From positions 929,964-993,963 of the forward strand of contig NW_005434670.1 in NCBI RefSeq assembly GCF_000315625.1: DNA of 64,000 nt, written 5' to 3'. Below, one piece after another: positions 12,448-23,881 of the stretch; the first letter of the stretch is position 1, and the number at the start of each line of letters is the position of its first letter. A program made the position numbers and the translations under genes. Origin of the DNA: Guillardia theta CCMP2712 (Eukaryota; Cryptophyceae; Pyrenomonadales; Geminigeraceae). The notes under the pieces were generated by a model. That model worked only from the letters and a program-made list of their open reading frames with translations, ran no database searches and was not told the DNA's origin.

Positions 12448-14693
12448 TCAGTGGGAGTGGGATGCGATGGAGAAGACAATCAGCACAGAGAGGAGGATGG
12501 CGAAGAAAGTGGCGATGGGCCGGTAGAACCTGTGCAGGAAGGAGGGGAACGGCTGAACGACCGTCTCCAAGTTCACCTTGTCATGTGCGTCCTCCGGGTC
12601 GGCGACCTTGAGAGCCTGGAGGAAGCAAGAAGTGTCCTGCTCCTGCTCCTGTGCAGTGCCGAGCTCGGAGGAGTGCAGTTCTACCTGATGAGGAGGTAGC
12701 CAAGAGGAAGGAACCATCCCTCGCACACCGACGGCGGCGAGAGCGATGAGGAGGGGAAGACGAAGTTGATGGGGCCGAGAGCCAGGTCTCCGCTCCATGC
12801 GATGAGCTCGTTGAAGAGTCCTCCCTGCGAGACGTTGAGGAAGCGCAAGGGGAGAAGGGCAAGAAAGGAAGGGGGAAGAAAAGAACAGAGAAGGAGGAGA
12901 GGAGGGATTGAAGGGGACAACGAAGAAGTCGTTTCTGGGAATGGAGGAAACAGAAGTTTGACGCAGGCAGACGAGAGAAGCATTGGAACGAGAAACAGGC
13001 AATTGGTTCAGAGAAGCTGATGACGGAAGGGAGGAAAAGGGCGAACAAGAGGAGGAGGAGGAGGAGGAGGAGGAGGAGGAGGAGGGGGGGGGGGGGGGAA
13101 GAAAGAAAGCGAAGTTGTTGACAGGGAGGAGAGAGAGCAAGAGGGCTAACCTCGTAAAAGACCCAACTGACCAACCACGGAAAGAAGATCGCCCAGAAGT
13201 GGCTCATCCTCGGCCCGCAGACTCGTCCCACGAGGAGGCTGTAGCGCGTGACGATGCAGATGAAAGGGATGCCCAGCCCGATCATGCCGAAGGCGAACAG
13301 AAAGGCGCTGACGCGGGTGATGGTGGGGGAGCAGGCGTTGGAGAGCGTGTTCAGGAAGTTGCCCTCCGCTCTGTAGTAGGCCATGGCGCCCATCCATCCG
13401 GTTGCCACGTAGAGGATCGTGGAGAAGAAGGTAGAGATCCAGATAGAGGGGGCGATGCCGACTTCTGCCTTCTTCTCGTTCACCCACGAGGGGACGACGA
13501 CGATGAAGGCGAAGTTGAAGACGATGCTTCCAAGCACGTGGCTGTAGTCGTGCCCGAAGGCCGGGACCTCGTGGTTCCCCATGCCCTGCATGTAGAACTG
13601 CATGAGGAACTCAGCGGAGAGGAGGAGGAGCATGTAGAAGGAGATCTTCTGGATGAAGATGTTTTCCTCCAGGTTCATGATGCTCATGGGGATCAGGATC
13701 AGTGCAAGGCTCAGGTACCCCAGCGAGATGATGGCGCGGGACTCCTCGGGGTCGTTGAAGGGGATCACCTTCCCCTGGTGGCAGGCAGCCGACTGCTCCA
13801 TGGTGACCGGGGGCTGGAGGATCGCCTTGAGCGGAGGAGACCAGCTGATGATGTCGAGCGTCGGCCAGACCTGGAGGGCGTACGTGGTGTGCCGGGGGTT
13901 GAGGAAAACGATGAAGGAGTCCATGACCTGCGCGTTTGAGATGATAGAGGAGGAGATCTGCGCCATCATGTTCACTATGAACATCCCCTGCGCAAGCTGC
14001 ATCCCCCTGTGCCCCCAGAACTCCTCGAAGACGTTGACGAACTCAATCCTCCTCTGGAAGCGGCTGTTGCCTGGCACGCGCGCCATGGCGTCTGTGAGGA
14101 GAATCGCGGCCAGGGAGGAGGCGATGCAGATGACGAAAAGGACTACGGTAGGAACGAACCAGCCAGCATCCTGCACGAGCACAAGCCGCTAATCAGATCC
14201 GATGAGAGTCATGAGAAGGAGGGAGGACCTCAGGAGAAGGGAGGAGGAGAAGAACATTAGAGGGTTGGGGAAGCGAGGAGAGGGAAAGCAGGAGGAGAGG
14301 TGAGGAGAGGTGACGAGAGAAGGGGAGGGGATGGGAGGGGAGGAGAGGACAGGTGAGGTGAGGAGGGGAGGAGGGGAAGGGAATAAGGGGACAGAGGAAA
14401 GAGCAGTGAAAGAGAAAGGGGAGGGGAAAGAGTCCAGGAGGGAGGGGTGGACAAAGATCTCTCACCTGGTAGACTTTGGGAAGGACGAGCATGCCTGGGC
14501 CAGCGATGTTGTTGACGACGATGACGATGGAGCTGAAGAAGCCAAGAGACTTTCCTCCCAGCAGTCCTCCCCTCGACGTGTCTGGTCTGCCTTCATTGTC
14601 CCTGTAGCTGACGAAGCTGGCCTCATTCGAAGGGTCTTTGAGCTGCCTGTACTCGCTCCTCCGAGGGTGATCGCTGTGCCAGAAGCCCGACAT
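12448..14693 (-). CDS. Amino acid/auxin permease (AAAP)-type transporter
   Basis: Multipass membrane transporter, probably proton- or sodium-coupled amino acid uptake. Exons 14466-14693, 13151-14170 and 12448-12824, about 541 residues after allowing for one missing base. The N-terminal cytosolic part is followed by the family-typical first helix (NNIAGPGMLVLPKVYQ); ten or so hydrophobic helices follow, including LFVICIASSLAAILLTDAMA and FLFAFGMIGLGIPFICIV. Helix 1 with the GPG break is the classic AAAP/SLC36-38 signature. The third exon changes frame after FNELIAWSGDLALGPINFVFP: one base is lacking in the GGGG run at 12753-12756, after which LLIALAAVGVRG and a last helix (FFAILLSVLIVFSIA) continue in another frame. 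Either consensus error or a true lesion. Introns of 295 and 326 nt are long for this window and carry repeats. Confidence 0.75.
13050..13101. repeat. (AGG)n and poly-G tract in transporter intron 2
   Basis: gaggaggagg units followed by a G-run of about 13 bases. On the coding (minus) strand this is a CCT/C tract upstream of the acceptor. Confidence 0.75.
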
Positions 14694-15867
14694 GGAGGAG
14701 GCGGCAGCTGCTGCTCTACCCCTTGCTGCCCTGTCTTGTAATCAACAGAGTTCGAGAACCAAGTGGAAGCGGTTTGATTTGTCTATCAGTGCAGTTCCAA
14801 GTCCATAAGTCCCGTCTGGACGGGTTGTGCTATGTAGCAGATGACGTATGTGTGATCGATCAGGTACTGCAAACAAACAGGATGTTTTCAAGGTCGTGTC
14901 TTCTAAGAATCCAGGCAAACATGAAAGGCAGGCATGTCATCGAAGCATAGAGGAAACAGGTTTTCATGCATACATCTTGGAGGCAGACCGTCACTCTCAG
15001 ACACATCACACGACAGATCACACATGGGAGATCTACTACTGTCTTCAGGCATCCATTGCAGACAGTCTGATGCAATCATGTCTTTTCTCTCGCTCATGTC
15101 TTTTCACATGATTGTATCCTCCTTCCTGTGCGACTCTTTCTACTCAATCCTCTTCCATTCCCAACCAGCTGTTCACACCTGACATCTCCCTCCTCACACC
15201 CTCTGTTGATCTCTCCAACCATCTTCGGCCTCTTCGCTCTCCCATCATCTTCTACCACTCCATGTTCCTTCTCCAAATCTTCTCCACCACTTCACTTCCT
15301 CCTCCTCATCGCAGACTTACATGTTGCCTCCGTCTACTCCAGTACCATGCGCGCTGGTTCCCCGAAATTCTACCACCGGTGGTATTTTGTGATTACCGGT
15401 ATATTTTATTGCTTTTGTGCAGAGAAATGGAGGGGTTATCTTGTCTCAGGGATTCATTTCCCAGGGGTAGTACCTGCTGAGTCACCATCACGAGTCTGCC
15501 TCAGAGAAAGAGACATGATCCCCGCATCCCCCCTCATCTCAGATGCGCCTCAATCTGCTCTTCAATGCCGGATCGTTGGGCTGCAATGCGAGGAACGGCG
15601 ATGCTGATTCCGTTTCATGATAACGGAGAAGAGTGGAAAGAGGACTGAAGAAGATGAGGGGAGAGGAGAGGATGGGCATGAAGAACTCCAAGAGGAAAGG
15701 GCCGAGAAAATCGAACATGTTCTTGAATGCAACATGTATTGATTCGGAACAGATGGTCTAGATACATGGACGGTGCAAGTAACGGTCTGCACATACGGGA
15801 CCGGAGGATTTAAATCCACTAGCACATCATAATTGAATGCGGTACCACTTTGGGCGAGAGGACACGA
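14694..15867. other. Spacer without recognised gene
   Basis: About 1.2 kb between the divergent transporter and the EsV-1-7 repeat gene, likely holding both promoters. Several short open frames (e.g. 15112-15480, 15128-15607) lack motifs and splice support. The words accggtggtattt and attaccggtat near 15375-15402 form a loose ACCGGT repeat. Nothing else recognised. Confidence 0.4.
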
Positions 15868-16452
15868 ATGCGATCGCAGAGCTTCTTCATCCTGCTGGAG
15901 TTTCTCGCCATGATAACATGCGTAAACACGGACAAGAGTTTGAAAGCAGTTGATCAGTTAGGATCAGGTCAGGACTGTTTGAATGTCAAAAGCAAGCCCG
16001 CTGCCCTTTGCAAGCATGCGGGCTGCAACAAACGAAAAGCGTACGGGGACGCGACAATGAGGGTGGCAGAGGCTTGTTCGAAGCATAAACAACCCCATCA
16101 CATCAATCTCATGACCAAGAGATGCAACTGGCCTTCCTGCAGCAAGTATGCTTCCTTCAAGACAGACAGTCAAACCTTCTGCGCTCTCCACAAGCCGGCC
16201 AACTCAACAGATTTCAGAAGTTCAGCAAAGGTTTGTCGATACCCAGAATGCAAGAAGCAAGCCTCGTACGGAATTGCTCGACCCCTTTGGTGCAGAGATC
16301 ACATGAACATCTCTGTCGACGTCGACGTCAAGAATCGGCTGTGCACGTTCGGCAACTGCTCCCAACGCGCTCTGTATGGAGATGCATCATCGGGCTTCAA
16401 CTTGCGCTGTGCTCAACACAGGCTGACGTCGGACGTGAAAAGAAGGTTGTGA
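15868..16452 (+). CDS. EsV-1-7 type cysteine-repeat protein
   Basis: Single exon, 194 residues. I start at the ATG at 15868, which gives a hydrophobic leader (FFILLEFLAMITCV), probably a signal peptide or anchor. Four repeats follow with the spacing C-x4-C-x(12-16)-C-x2-H: CKHAGC...CSKH, CNWPSC...CALH, CRYPEC...CRDH and CTFGNC...CAQH, usually with a [SA]-[YF]-G after the second Cys. This is the pattern of the EsV-1-7 domain, known from the brown-algal developmental regulator IMMEDIATE UPRIGHT and from a phaeovirus, with members in other algae. The biochemical function of the domain is not known. A virus-derived origin cannot be judged here; composition is like the neighbours. Confidence 0.75.
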   Translation: MRSQSFFILLEFLAMITCVNTDKSLKAVDQLGSGQDCLNVKSKPAALCKHAGCNKRKAYGDATMRVAEACSKHKQPHHINLMTKRCNWPSCSKYASFKTDSQTFCALHKPANSTDFRSSAKVCRYPECKKQASYGIARPLWCRDHMNISVDVDVKNRLCTFGNCSQRALYGDASSGFNLRCAQHRLTSDVKRRL

Positions 16453-17234
16453 AGTTCAATGGTGAACTACTGTGACGCTGTTGATCTTGCCAGGATGCTC
16501 TCGAGCAACGCCTCTGCTCTCTCGAGCAACGCCTCTGCTCTCACGGTAAGGAACGAGACATCCAAGATCTCCTCCAGTGAAACCTTGAACTTGCCAGCAA
16601 GCAACAGGCCAGCGGGGCGGAGGTTACAACAGCACCAGAGGATGTGAGGGGCGAGGGTGCTGGTGCCGCTCTGCTCACTTTGCTCTCCCTCAGCAGCGCT
16701 GGCACCGAGACCAAGATCCATCAGGAGGAAACTCATGAAGAAGCTCATCTCTGCGTACAAAGCGCTCTGTGGCACTCGATGTCAGAACAGGACAGGGGCG
16801 AAGGTGTACACCCAGAGTATGTCTGAGGATGCTGGGAGAACCAGCAGCTCTCGTGAGGTAGGACGGGAATGTGATCTTGAATGTGAGTGCAAAGCTCAAG
16901 CCAAAGAGGGGATGACGGTGATCGCTGAACAACTTCAGAGGTGTTGGACCAGTGATGATATTCTCTTGTCTTCTGACGGTCATGTTTAAGGTATATCACA
17001 AGCATCCCTCCATACAACAAGTATATTACAGTTCTGGTTGAAAGTGCGCTGGGTCGAGGATTCTTCCAGCTGCTTCTCTCCTCCGGGTTCCGGGTGAAGG
17101 TTTACACATTGGAGCTCTCATCTCCGACCGTGAAGCCTGGTCTGTCATCCATGGACTTGAAGTTCTAGCCCAACGTTCTTGAGTGCTCAGCTCCACGAGT
17201 CAAGAGACTGGGGTTTGCATCCTCTTGGAGTCAT
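16453..17234. other. Spacer with a 21-bp tandem duplication
   Basis: No confident gene between the EsV-1-7 gene and the 3' end of LysM gene 2. A 21-bp unit (ctcgagcaacgcctctgctc plus t) occurs twice in tandem at 16500-16541, keeping frame as a 7-residue repeat in a short open frame (16459-16647). Short frames at 16657-16989 lack motifs. These may be a further exon of the upstream gene or non-coding. Confidence 0.4.
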
Positions 17235-20200
17235 CAAAGGTTGCAAGAATCCGGTAAAATACATATGTCCTGCGAAAAAGACGGATCACCGACCGGAAAG
17301 GCAGGCAGGGAGCAGCGGCAACCATGGGCGGCAGCGGCTCTGTCATCTCGAAGTATCCAAGGCGAGCCGTCAGCGTGAAGTTGAGGTCAGAGTTCATGTC
17401 GAGGATGCGGTCAGCTGGGATCTTGAAGGCGGACGCGATGCCGTAGAGCTGGCAGGCCGTCAGGACCCCAAGCGCAGCTCAGAAGTCACTCACTGTCTCT
17501 TGCCACTGGGGCCGGTACAAGTGCCCAACGTTGGCTGTGCGGGAGATCCCGTTCTCGCCTACCTGCTGGATCGCACTAGGGTCCCGAACATGAGGGTTTA
17601 GGCTCCAGATCTGCCAGAAAAGCATCAGAGAGTGAGGAGGCGATCTTCCAGGAACGAGGAGGAGAGCACGAGGGTTGGTTACCTGCAGCCAGTTTGTCTT
17701 GAAGCGTGTTGCTATGCTCACGATGGAGTCGCTGGGTTGGAGGTACCAGATGCATCGCTGGACCTGGACTTGGATGCAGTGGCTCTGACAGTGCGGCACC
17801 GGCATGTGGGAGGTTCCCGGACAAGGGCTTGACTCAACGCAGCTCTGGAGGCATACTTCACCGACCCATCCTCCGTGGAAGTAGTTTGGAGTCCACAAGA
17901 GGAATCCTTGAGAGTCTGCGATGTTGGACAGCTGTAGGTTGACATCCTTGGTGAAGCTCCCGAGGGTTTGCATGTCGGCTCCGATGAGAATCAAACCTGT
18001 TCGGCTGGTCTTCCAGTTGTGATCACCCAAGATCTCCTCATCGGGAAACAAACTTGTTCCTCTAGCAGAAGGCCACGTCACTGGAAGGGAGCATGCAAGG
18101 GAAGGTACCTGATCTGAGAAATGCTGATGGATGGCACCGGCATGCTCGCATAGAACGGTGGATCGTTCCTTCGGACCGCGATGGGAACAGAGAGCTGCAA
18201 GGCAAACTCACACCAGGAGGAAAGAGAAGTCAACGTCTCTACCTGCTTGCCCATGGTAGCCTGATGGATCACTTGTGGGCTTGTAACAGTAGGAGGAAGG
18301 GTGTAACGTACGTTCACAAGCACGCACTGCATGGCGCTCCCATAGTCTATCGGGCATCAAGTGGGGGTCACCTCATGACAAGAGGGCAAACTTGACTTAC
18401 GGGTCGCCATCACGTTTGCGCAGACAACAGCAGTCTTGTTCTCCCCCACGCAAGGCCGCCAGAAGATTTGCTTCGAGAGATTTCCGTACGGCTGCCTCAG
18501 GTAGTAGAGAGTAACGGAGAAGTTGGAGACGATGGCAGATATCTAGCACAAACGTGTCAGGGGTCGCTCAGAGCAGCTCATCTCCCGACTCACTGGTGTA
18601 TATCCTGAGATGTTATTAGGAGTGATGTCAGTGATGGGCGGGCCCTGGCCCTTCCTGTACATAATGAACACTGCGATGCCCGTCTTCGTGAAGTCAGCCT
18701 TCAGCAAGCTGTTTTGTTCAAGATGTATCCTTGGCTGAAGTATTGGTCCAGCCTCTGGGTATTGTTGACAAGAACAATGTCGGTAATGGCCTGGAACGAG
18801 TCAGGGACCGAGTTCGACTCGAAGGTCTCGTAGTCTTGTGTGTGCAGCTTCTCAAAGATTACCGAGACGTCCAAACTTCCTTGCACATCTTTCCCTTGTA
18901 CCCAGTCATAAGTTTCGACCGGGGCTGACGAGATCCAGCCCATGGGGACTGGCTGAGACTGGCTGTGGTCTATCGCCTGGTAGGAGATGGGGAGGTAAAA
19001 GCTAGAGGGACGAGAACCAAAGAACTTGGTCTGATAGAAAACGTCGATGGCCGTGATGTAATCTCCTTCAGGACTGACAGAGTGCATGCTCAACGAGGGT
19101 ATGACTGCACGGTCGCTGTGACTTTCAACGAAGTTGTAAGGCTCGTACCCTGTGTTGGTAGACTGCAACGTGCTCTGCTGAGATTCCGTAGCGATCATGT
19201 ACCGCAACGACAGCACCTCCATGTCGTCCGCCTTGTTCTCGTACGAAAACGTCTGGGCATAGCTAGAAACTGACATGGGGTAAAGAGGAAAGTTCTTCCC
19301 TATCGTTAGGTCGAGGGTGCAAAGATTGCCAGGTGCACAAGTGTAGGCCGAGTGCTTGCTGGGCTGCCTTGAAACGATCACGTCGGGTCCCTTCGCCATG
19401 AACATGCTCGTCGCTTCAGTCCAGGAGTTCCCGTAACTCACTCGAAAGGTGACGAAACCGAAGTCGCCGACCTCAAAGTTCTCAAAGGCAACTAGTGTAC
19501 ACTGAGAGTTGAGATGGTCTTGCCCCAACGAAACCGTTCCAGCGACGCGCGTCTCATTCTCGCTAGACACTTGCCAGGTGTAGTTTGCAGGATAATTGTC
19601 GTCGGCAGTCCAAAAGATCGTCCCACTGCTTCTTGATACCAAGTTTCCTCGATTCAGACTGCAGACGGTGAGGGGGCTGGTGTTGCTGACGTTGATGTAC
19701 AACACGGGAAAGATGACGATGCGAGGTGACCCGATGTAGTCCGAGAGATCGATGCTCGTGCTAACCTTGTAGCTGCTTGCTGTCCCGTTCTTGCAACAAC
19801 CCTGCAGAGATGCAACCCATGGCGTCGTCCTACAGGGTTGGCCGACGTAGTGACCAGGGGGGTAGAACACGTTGCAAGCTTTGAACTCGCCCGAGTACTT
19901 GTGCGAGATCCTCGTGACTCCTAGGAACCAGTCGTTCTCCACGTCCACTGACTCCACTTGTATCGTCATCCCGTATTGCGAGGACCCGTCACCTGCCAAA
20001 GATTTCAACATCACCAACAATGTGCAGGTTTGCGACAAGTGAACACGACGAACCTGGATCGAAGAGCGAGGCGATGGCAACACTAGATGCCTGGACATCA
20101 GCTGTCGTGCCGGAAAGCAAGACAGCATCTCCAACAGACGGAGAGCTGCATTGGTTGCAGACTGGATCGCAACGGCGACAAGGCCATTCGAAAGAACGTC

Positions 20201-20375
20201 GCCAAGCGCTCCATATCTCGAAGTCAACTGATGTTGTTCCTTGAGTTTGCCGCCATGAAATGGATGCTGCTATGAAGTTCCCTGAAGCAGCAACACGCAC
20301 GTCAATGATGATGAGCAGCAGGCAGGCGAGCGAGCGCGGCAGGAGAAGGAAACGTCGCATCCTCGCTCCTGGCAT
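17235..20375 (-). CDS. Secreted LysM-family protein 2 (one frame break)
   Basis: Nine exons: 20054-20375, 18594-19992, 18401-18542, 18243-18346, 18109-18194, 17683-18061, 17494-17610, an exon ending 5' at 17448, and 17235-17270. All phases fit except for one missing base in the AAAA run at 18712-18715 (coding strand), where the frame breaks in exon 2. Signal peptide LLLPRSLACLLLIIID; FIAASISWRQ and WSAWRRSFEWPC match the paralogues; GCC motif (SLQGCCK); Cys-rich block (LLWTPNYFHGGWVGEVCLQ); first LysM-like helix pair (WYLQPSDSIVSIATRFKTNW); second LysM split by an intron (RPQWQET then LYGIASAFKIPADRILDMN); terminal motif ICILPDSCNL. It has more introns than gene 3 in the 3' half, so introns were gained here or lost there. 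An upstream in-frame ATG at 20426 is possible; 20375 gives the better signal peptide. Confidence 0.75.
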
Positions 20376-20684
20376 GCCGCGGGTTTCGCTCACTCGAACT
20401 GCATGGAAAGTCCAAGGGTTCGGCAAGGATCAAACATGGCGCGCATTGTTCGCGCCTGCAGCCGGCAAGCTGCCATGCTCTTCGCCTCCTCCTTGCTGAT
20501 CTACCTCGTCATAGCCAGCCATGCCGGATCATCGCGAACTGCCGCACAGGCCCTATTCCTTAACCACTACCCCTCCATCCCTCTGATAAAGTACCCCTTC
20601 TTTTGATTCTATGGAGGGCAGCAATGTACTACTACCTCAGCCCTAGAGACTTCAGCCGACCGCATGCGTTCACTCGATCTAAAA

Positions 20685-21080
20685 TGGGGGGGTGGGGTTA
20701 GATGAATTCGTCAGGGGTAGGGTAGGGTAGCAGATTGAAGTGGGGGCGAGTTTGAAATAGGGGGTAAGGGGTGATGATCACGGGTACGATTAGCGTTCTG
20801 TTGACGAGAAATGGGGGTTACAATTGGGGGTCAAACAACTTGTACCGGTTGGTCACAGGTAGGGGTACAAACAGGGTTGCAGAAAGGGTGGTGATGTTAA
20901 AATTGAGGGGTGGGGGTGGTGGAAGAGTGTTGCACTCGGGATGGCGGAAGGTAAGCTTCGTCAAGAGTAGGAAACTGTGGGGAGGAGGAGGAGGAGGAGG
21001 AAGGGGGGGGAGGAGGAGGAAACGAGAACACACTGGATACAAGGAGAGGAGGAGGAGGAGGAGTGTGATGGTTATATCAT
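20685..21080. other. G-run-rich spacer upstream of the J-domain gene
   Basis: Contains many GGGG/GGGGG runs (gggggggtgggg, ggggtagggtagggtag, aggggtgggggtggtgg) and two AGG tracts (20979-21020, 21041-21062). Potential G-quadruplex sequence. The first exon of the J-domain gene should lie in or near this stretch but could not be identified. Confidence 0.45.
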
Positions 21081-21216
21081 CTCTATGAGGCTCTCACATT
21101 CTGTCTACTGGCTGAAACGGCCTCGTTACAGAGGAACGATTCTCAATGGTTGACATATGTCGATTTATTTGATGATATTCAGATAGAGAAACGTGGAAAC
21201 TGATGATGTTTTACAG

Positions 21217-23295
21217 GTGAGACAAGCCAGAAGAAGAAGAGCAAGTCAGAGAAGAAGAACACAGAGGTGTTCTTCGACCAGAAGCACCTCTTGTGGTTCG
21301 GGGGAATCTGCGTTTTCCTTCTTCTCATTCGGGTGGGATATGATGATGGCAAGGGAAAGGCGAAGCAGGACGACCTCTTGGATGGCCAGGATCTCTATGA
21401 GGTGTTAGAGATCAAGAAGACTTCCTCCGACAAGGATGTGAAGAAAGCCTACCACAAACTCGCCATGAAATGGCACCCGGACAAGAATCCCAATTGCGAG
21501 GAATGCCAGCTGAAGTTCCAGAGAGTCGCTAGAGCGTATGAAGTTCTCTCGGACCCCATGAAGAGGAAGATCTATGACAAGGAGCAGAAGCTGATGGAAT
21601 CTGCGATCAAGTCGAACACCGTCTCGATCACAACCTCAAACTATCACGAGCTGGTGAAGTCAGGGGACATCTGGCTTATCCAAGTCTATGTGGATTGGAA
21701 TGAATTCTGCCAGCATTATGCGCCTGTGTGGGAGGAAGTTGCTTCTCGTCTCGACGGCGTGATCTCGGTAGGACGAGTGAACCTGGGCCGAGACAAGGGG
21801 CTGGGGTCAAGGCTGATGGGCAGCAAGGACACTGTCCCATCCATCGCGATCTGGGACGGAGCGACTGAAGTTCGACGAGTGAGGTTTCAGTTCCATGACG
21901 TCTCGGTCGATGGTCTTATCAAGTTTGTGGCGCAAGCGATGAGAGAGCGGTTTAAGGTGAAGGAGTTGAAGGATGCTAGGGACCTCAAGACGTTTGTGAG
22001 CGACAACAGGAACAAGGTTCGTGCGGTGTTTGTCGGCAAGGCAGGCAGCCTGGAGCAGGTTTCGTTCATTGCTGCAGCCTCAAAGTTTCATCCTCACCTC
22101 GCATTGGCGATCACTTCCAAATTGTCTGTGGGGCAATCGGCCTGGGAAGGTATCAAGCCCCCTGCTGTTCTCTTATTCCGGGGCGACGAGGTCTCGGACG
22201 AGCCAGCGATGATCTCAGGCAGACTGTCAAAGAAAGAGATGATGAAGAAGCTGAACGACAGTCGCTATCTCTTCTGCCCCAGACTGATTGCCGGCAACTT
22301 CCACAATGTGTGCGAGAGCTCCTGGTGTGCTGTGAAGGTGATTGGAGATGGCGAGAAGCCGTTCGCCTCTGCAAGGGTCCTAGTGAAGGTGAAGAATGCC
22401 GTGAAGCCTGCAGGATTGAACGTCTCTGTTGCTGCGATCGAGTCTTCCCTGCAGTCCCCCGTCCTGTCTTCGTTTGGAAAAGTCAAAAAGGGCGACGTCC
22501 TCTTGCTCCACAGAGAAGGCGACGGCGCTGTTGAGTCCGGGGAGAAGAAAATTCGTTACTGGATCTTGGAGAAGGCCAGTTCTGAGGATGAAACATCTTT
22601 GACCAGCCTGATCAAGCAAATTGCGACAAAGGGAGAAGGTTCAAACGTGGTCGAGGGACATGTAGACGGAGGCGAGAATGCCCTCACCTCCAAGTTGGTT
22701 CCCGATCGTGTGTCTTTCACTCAGGTTCGTTTTGTAGTGGCTGATAGACCACATAGCATGGTCACGTTGCTTTCAGGTCGTCTTTGATTTCGTGGACAAC
22801 CTCTCGGTGGAGAAGCAGATCATCTTATACACTGTCCTCTTGGTGTGCATTTTTTCTTGTTCACCCCTGGCTGATCTTGTGCTTCTTAGAGTATTGGGGT
22901 GCTGTTCTCCTTCTACGTCGGCAAGCCCATCCTTCAGGCGACAACTTTAGCGTTGGATCAGAAGTATCTTCAGCAGGTGAAACCACTTGTTTCATCTCTT
23001 CCTCTTCATTGCACCTAGCTCAATGTTGGACAGTTTTCTTCCTCAATTCTTGTCTCACTTTCATCAATTCGGTCAAAAGTTCCAGTGCCCACTCTTATCA
23101 TTTACACAGGACAACCAAGAAGACCTTGACGGGTCTGATAGTGGTAAGGAGGCGTCGCCAAGGCACCACTCGGATGTGAGACAAGCTTTATGGAATATCG
23201 TGATCATTGCAGCTTGACATGCCATGCAGAGCGAGGAAGAGGACGATCAAGATGACGAAGACGAAGATGTCGTGCTTGTCAAGAAAAGAAAATAG
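21217..23295 (+). CDS. DnaJ (J-domain) plus thioredoxin-like ER protein
   Basis: Co-chaperone resembling DNAJC16: a membrane anchor, a J domain and a thioredoxin-like fold. Exons 21217-22724, 22777-22842, 22890-22976, 23110-23175 and 23230-23295 are all in phase; a 5' exon with the ATG lies upstream and is not found (the first recognised exon starts after a tttacag acceptor). After a basic stretch comes a hydrophobic segment ([18 protein letters not shown]), then the J domain ([20 protein letters not shown] ... WHPDKNP) with the HPD triad that stimulates Hsp70. The thioredoxin-like part ([20 protein letters not shown]) lacks a CxxC pair. A second hydrophobic segment ([17 protein letters not shown]) and an acidic tail ending in KKRK close the protein, so the C-terminus is probably cytosolic with a dilysine-type end. 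Confidence 0.8.
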
Positions 23296-23881
23296 TCAAG
23301 GACAATCTTTTGCTACGCTTCTTGTACTTCTAAGCAACCTTTAAGATATCAAACAAGCACCCTTTTTCAATATTCTTCAAGCGTCCTTCAGATGGGCATC
23401 CAACTCTGCTGATCGAGTCATATTACATCTTCACATTCATCCTATTCTAGTTCATACCTGCAATCCTCCGTTCACATTCACGCCTGCCCGCGCAAGCCGT
23501 CGAGCCGCAGGGTCGTGAGGTCTCGACAGTCCTGCCTCCTTCGACCAGGGAGAATTGGATCCCAAGTTCAAGATTGGCCTGCGAGACGTTCGCTGCTCGA
23601 GCTTCATGCGATTGTCTGACGGTCCCCAACTAGCAGTCACGTCAGCGTCCATTAGAAAATGTTTCGTCGCCACCTGTGCGAGCTGCCCCACACGATTCCC
23701 TCCTGCCCTGCCGGCCTCACTTGTCTCTCGGGGACCGCTGGCGCGTCCGGGAAAGGAGAAGGGGCGAGGGGGATGGCGTTGCGCAGCTTGGCAGTATTGT
23801 CCCCAAACACTTGGTTGCTGAACTTGTGTGGGCGAAGACGAACCGGTTGCTGCACATCCTTGAAAGCGCCTGAGTGAGAAG

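Noticed and set aside
12581-13150. Long C-terminal extension of the transporter reading through low-complexity Ser/Pro/Leu sequence
   Set aside because: It is intron sequence with CCT repeats; a donor follows WVFYE and the next exon resumes with GGLFNELIAW.
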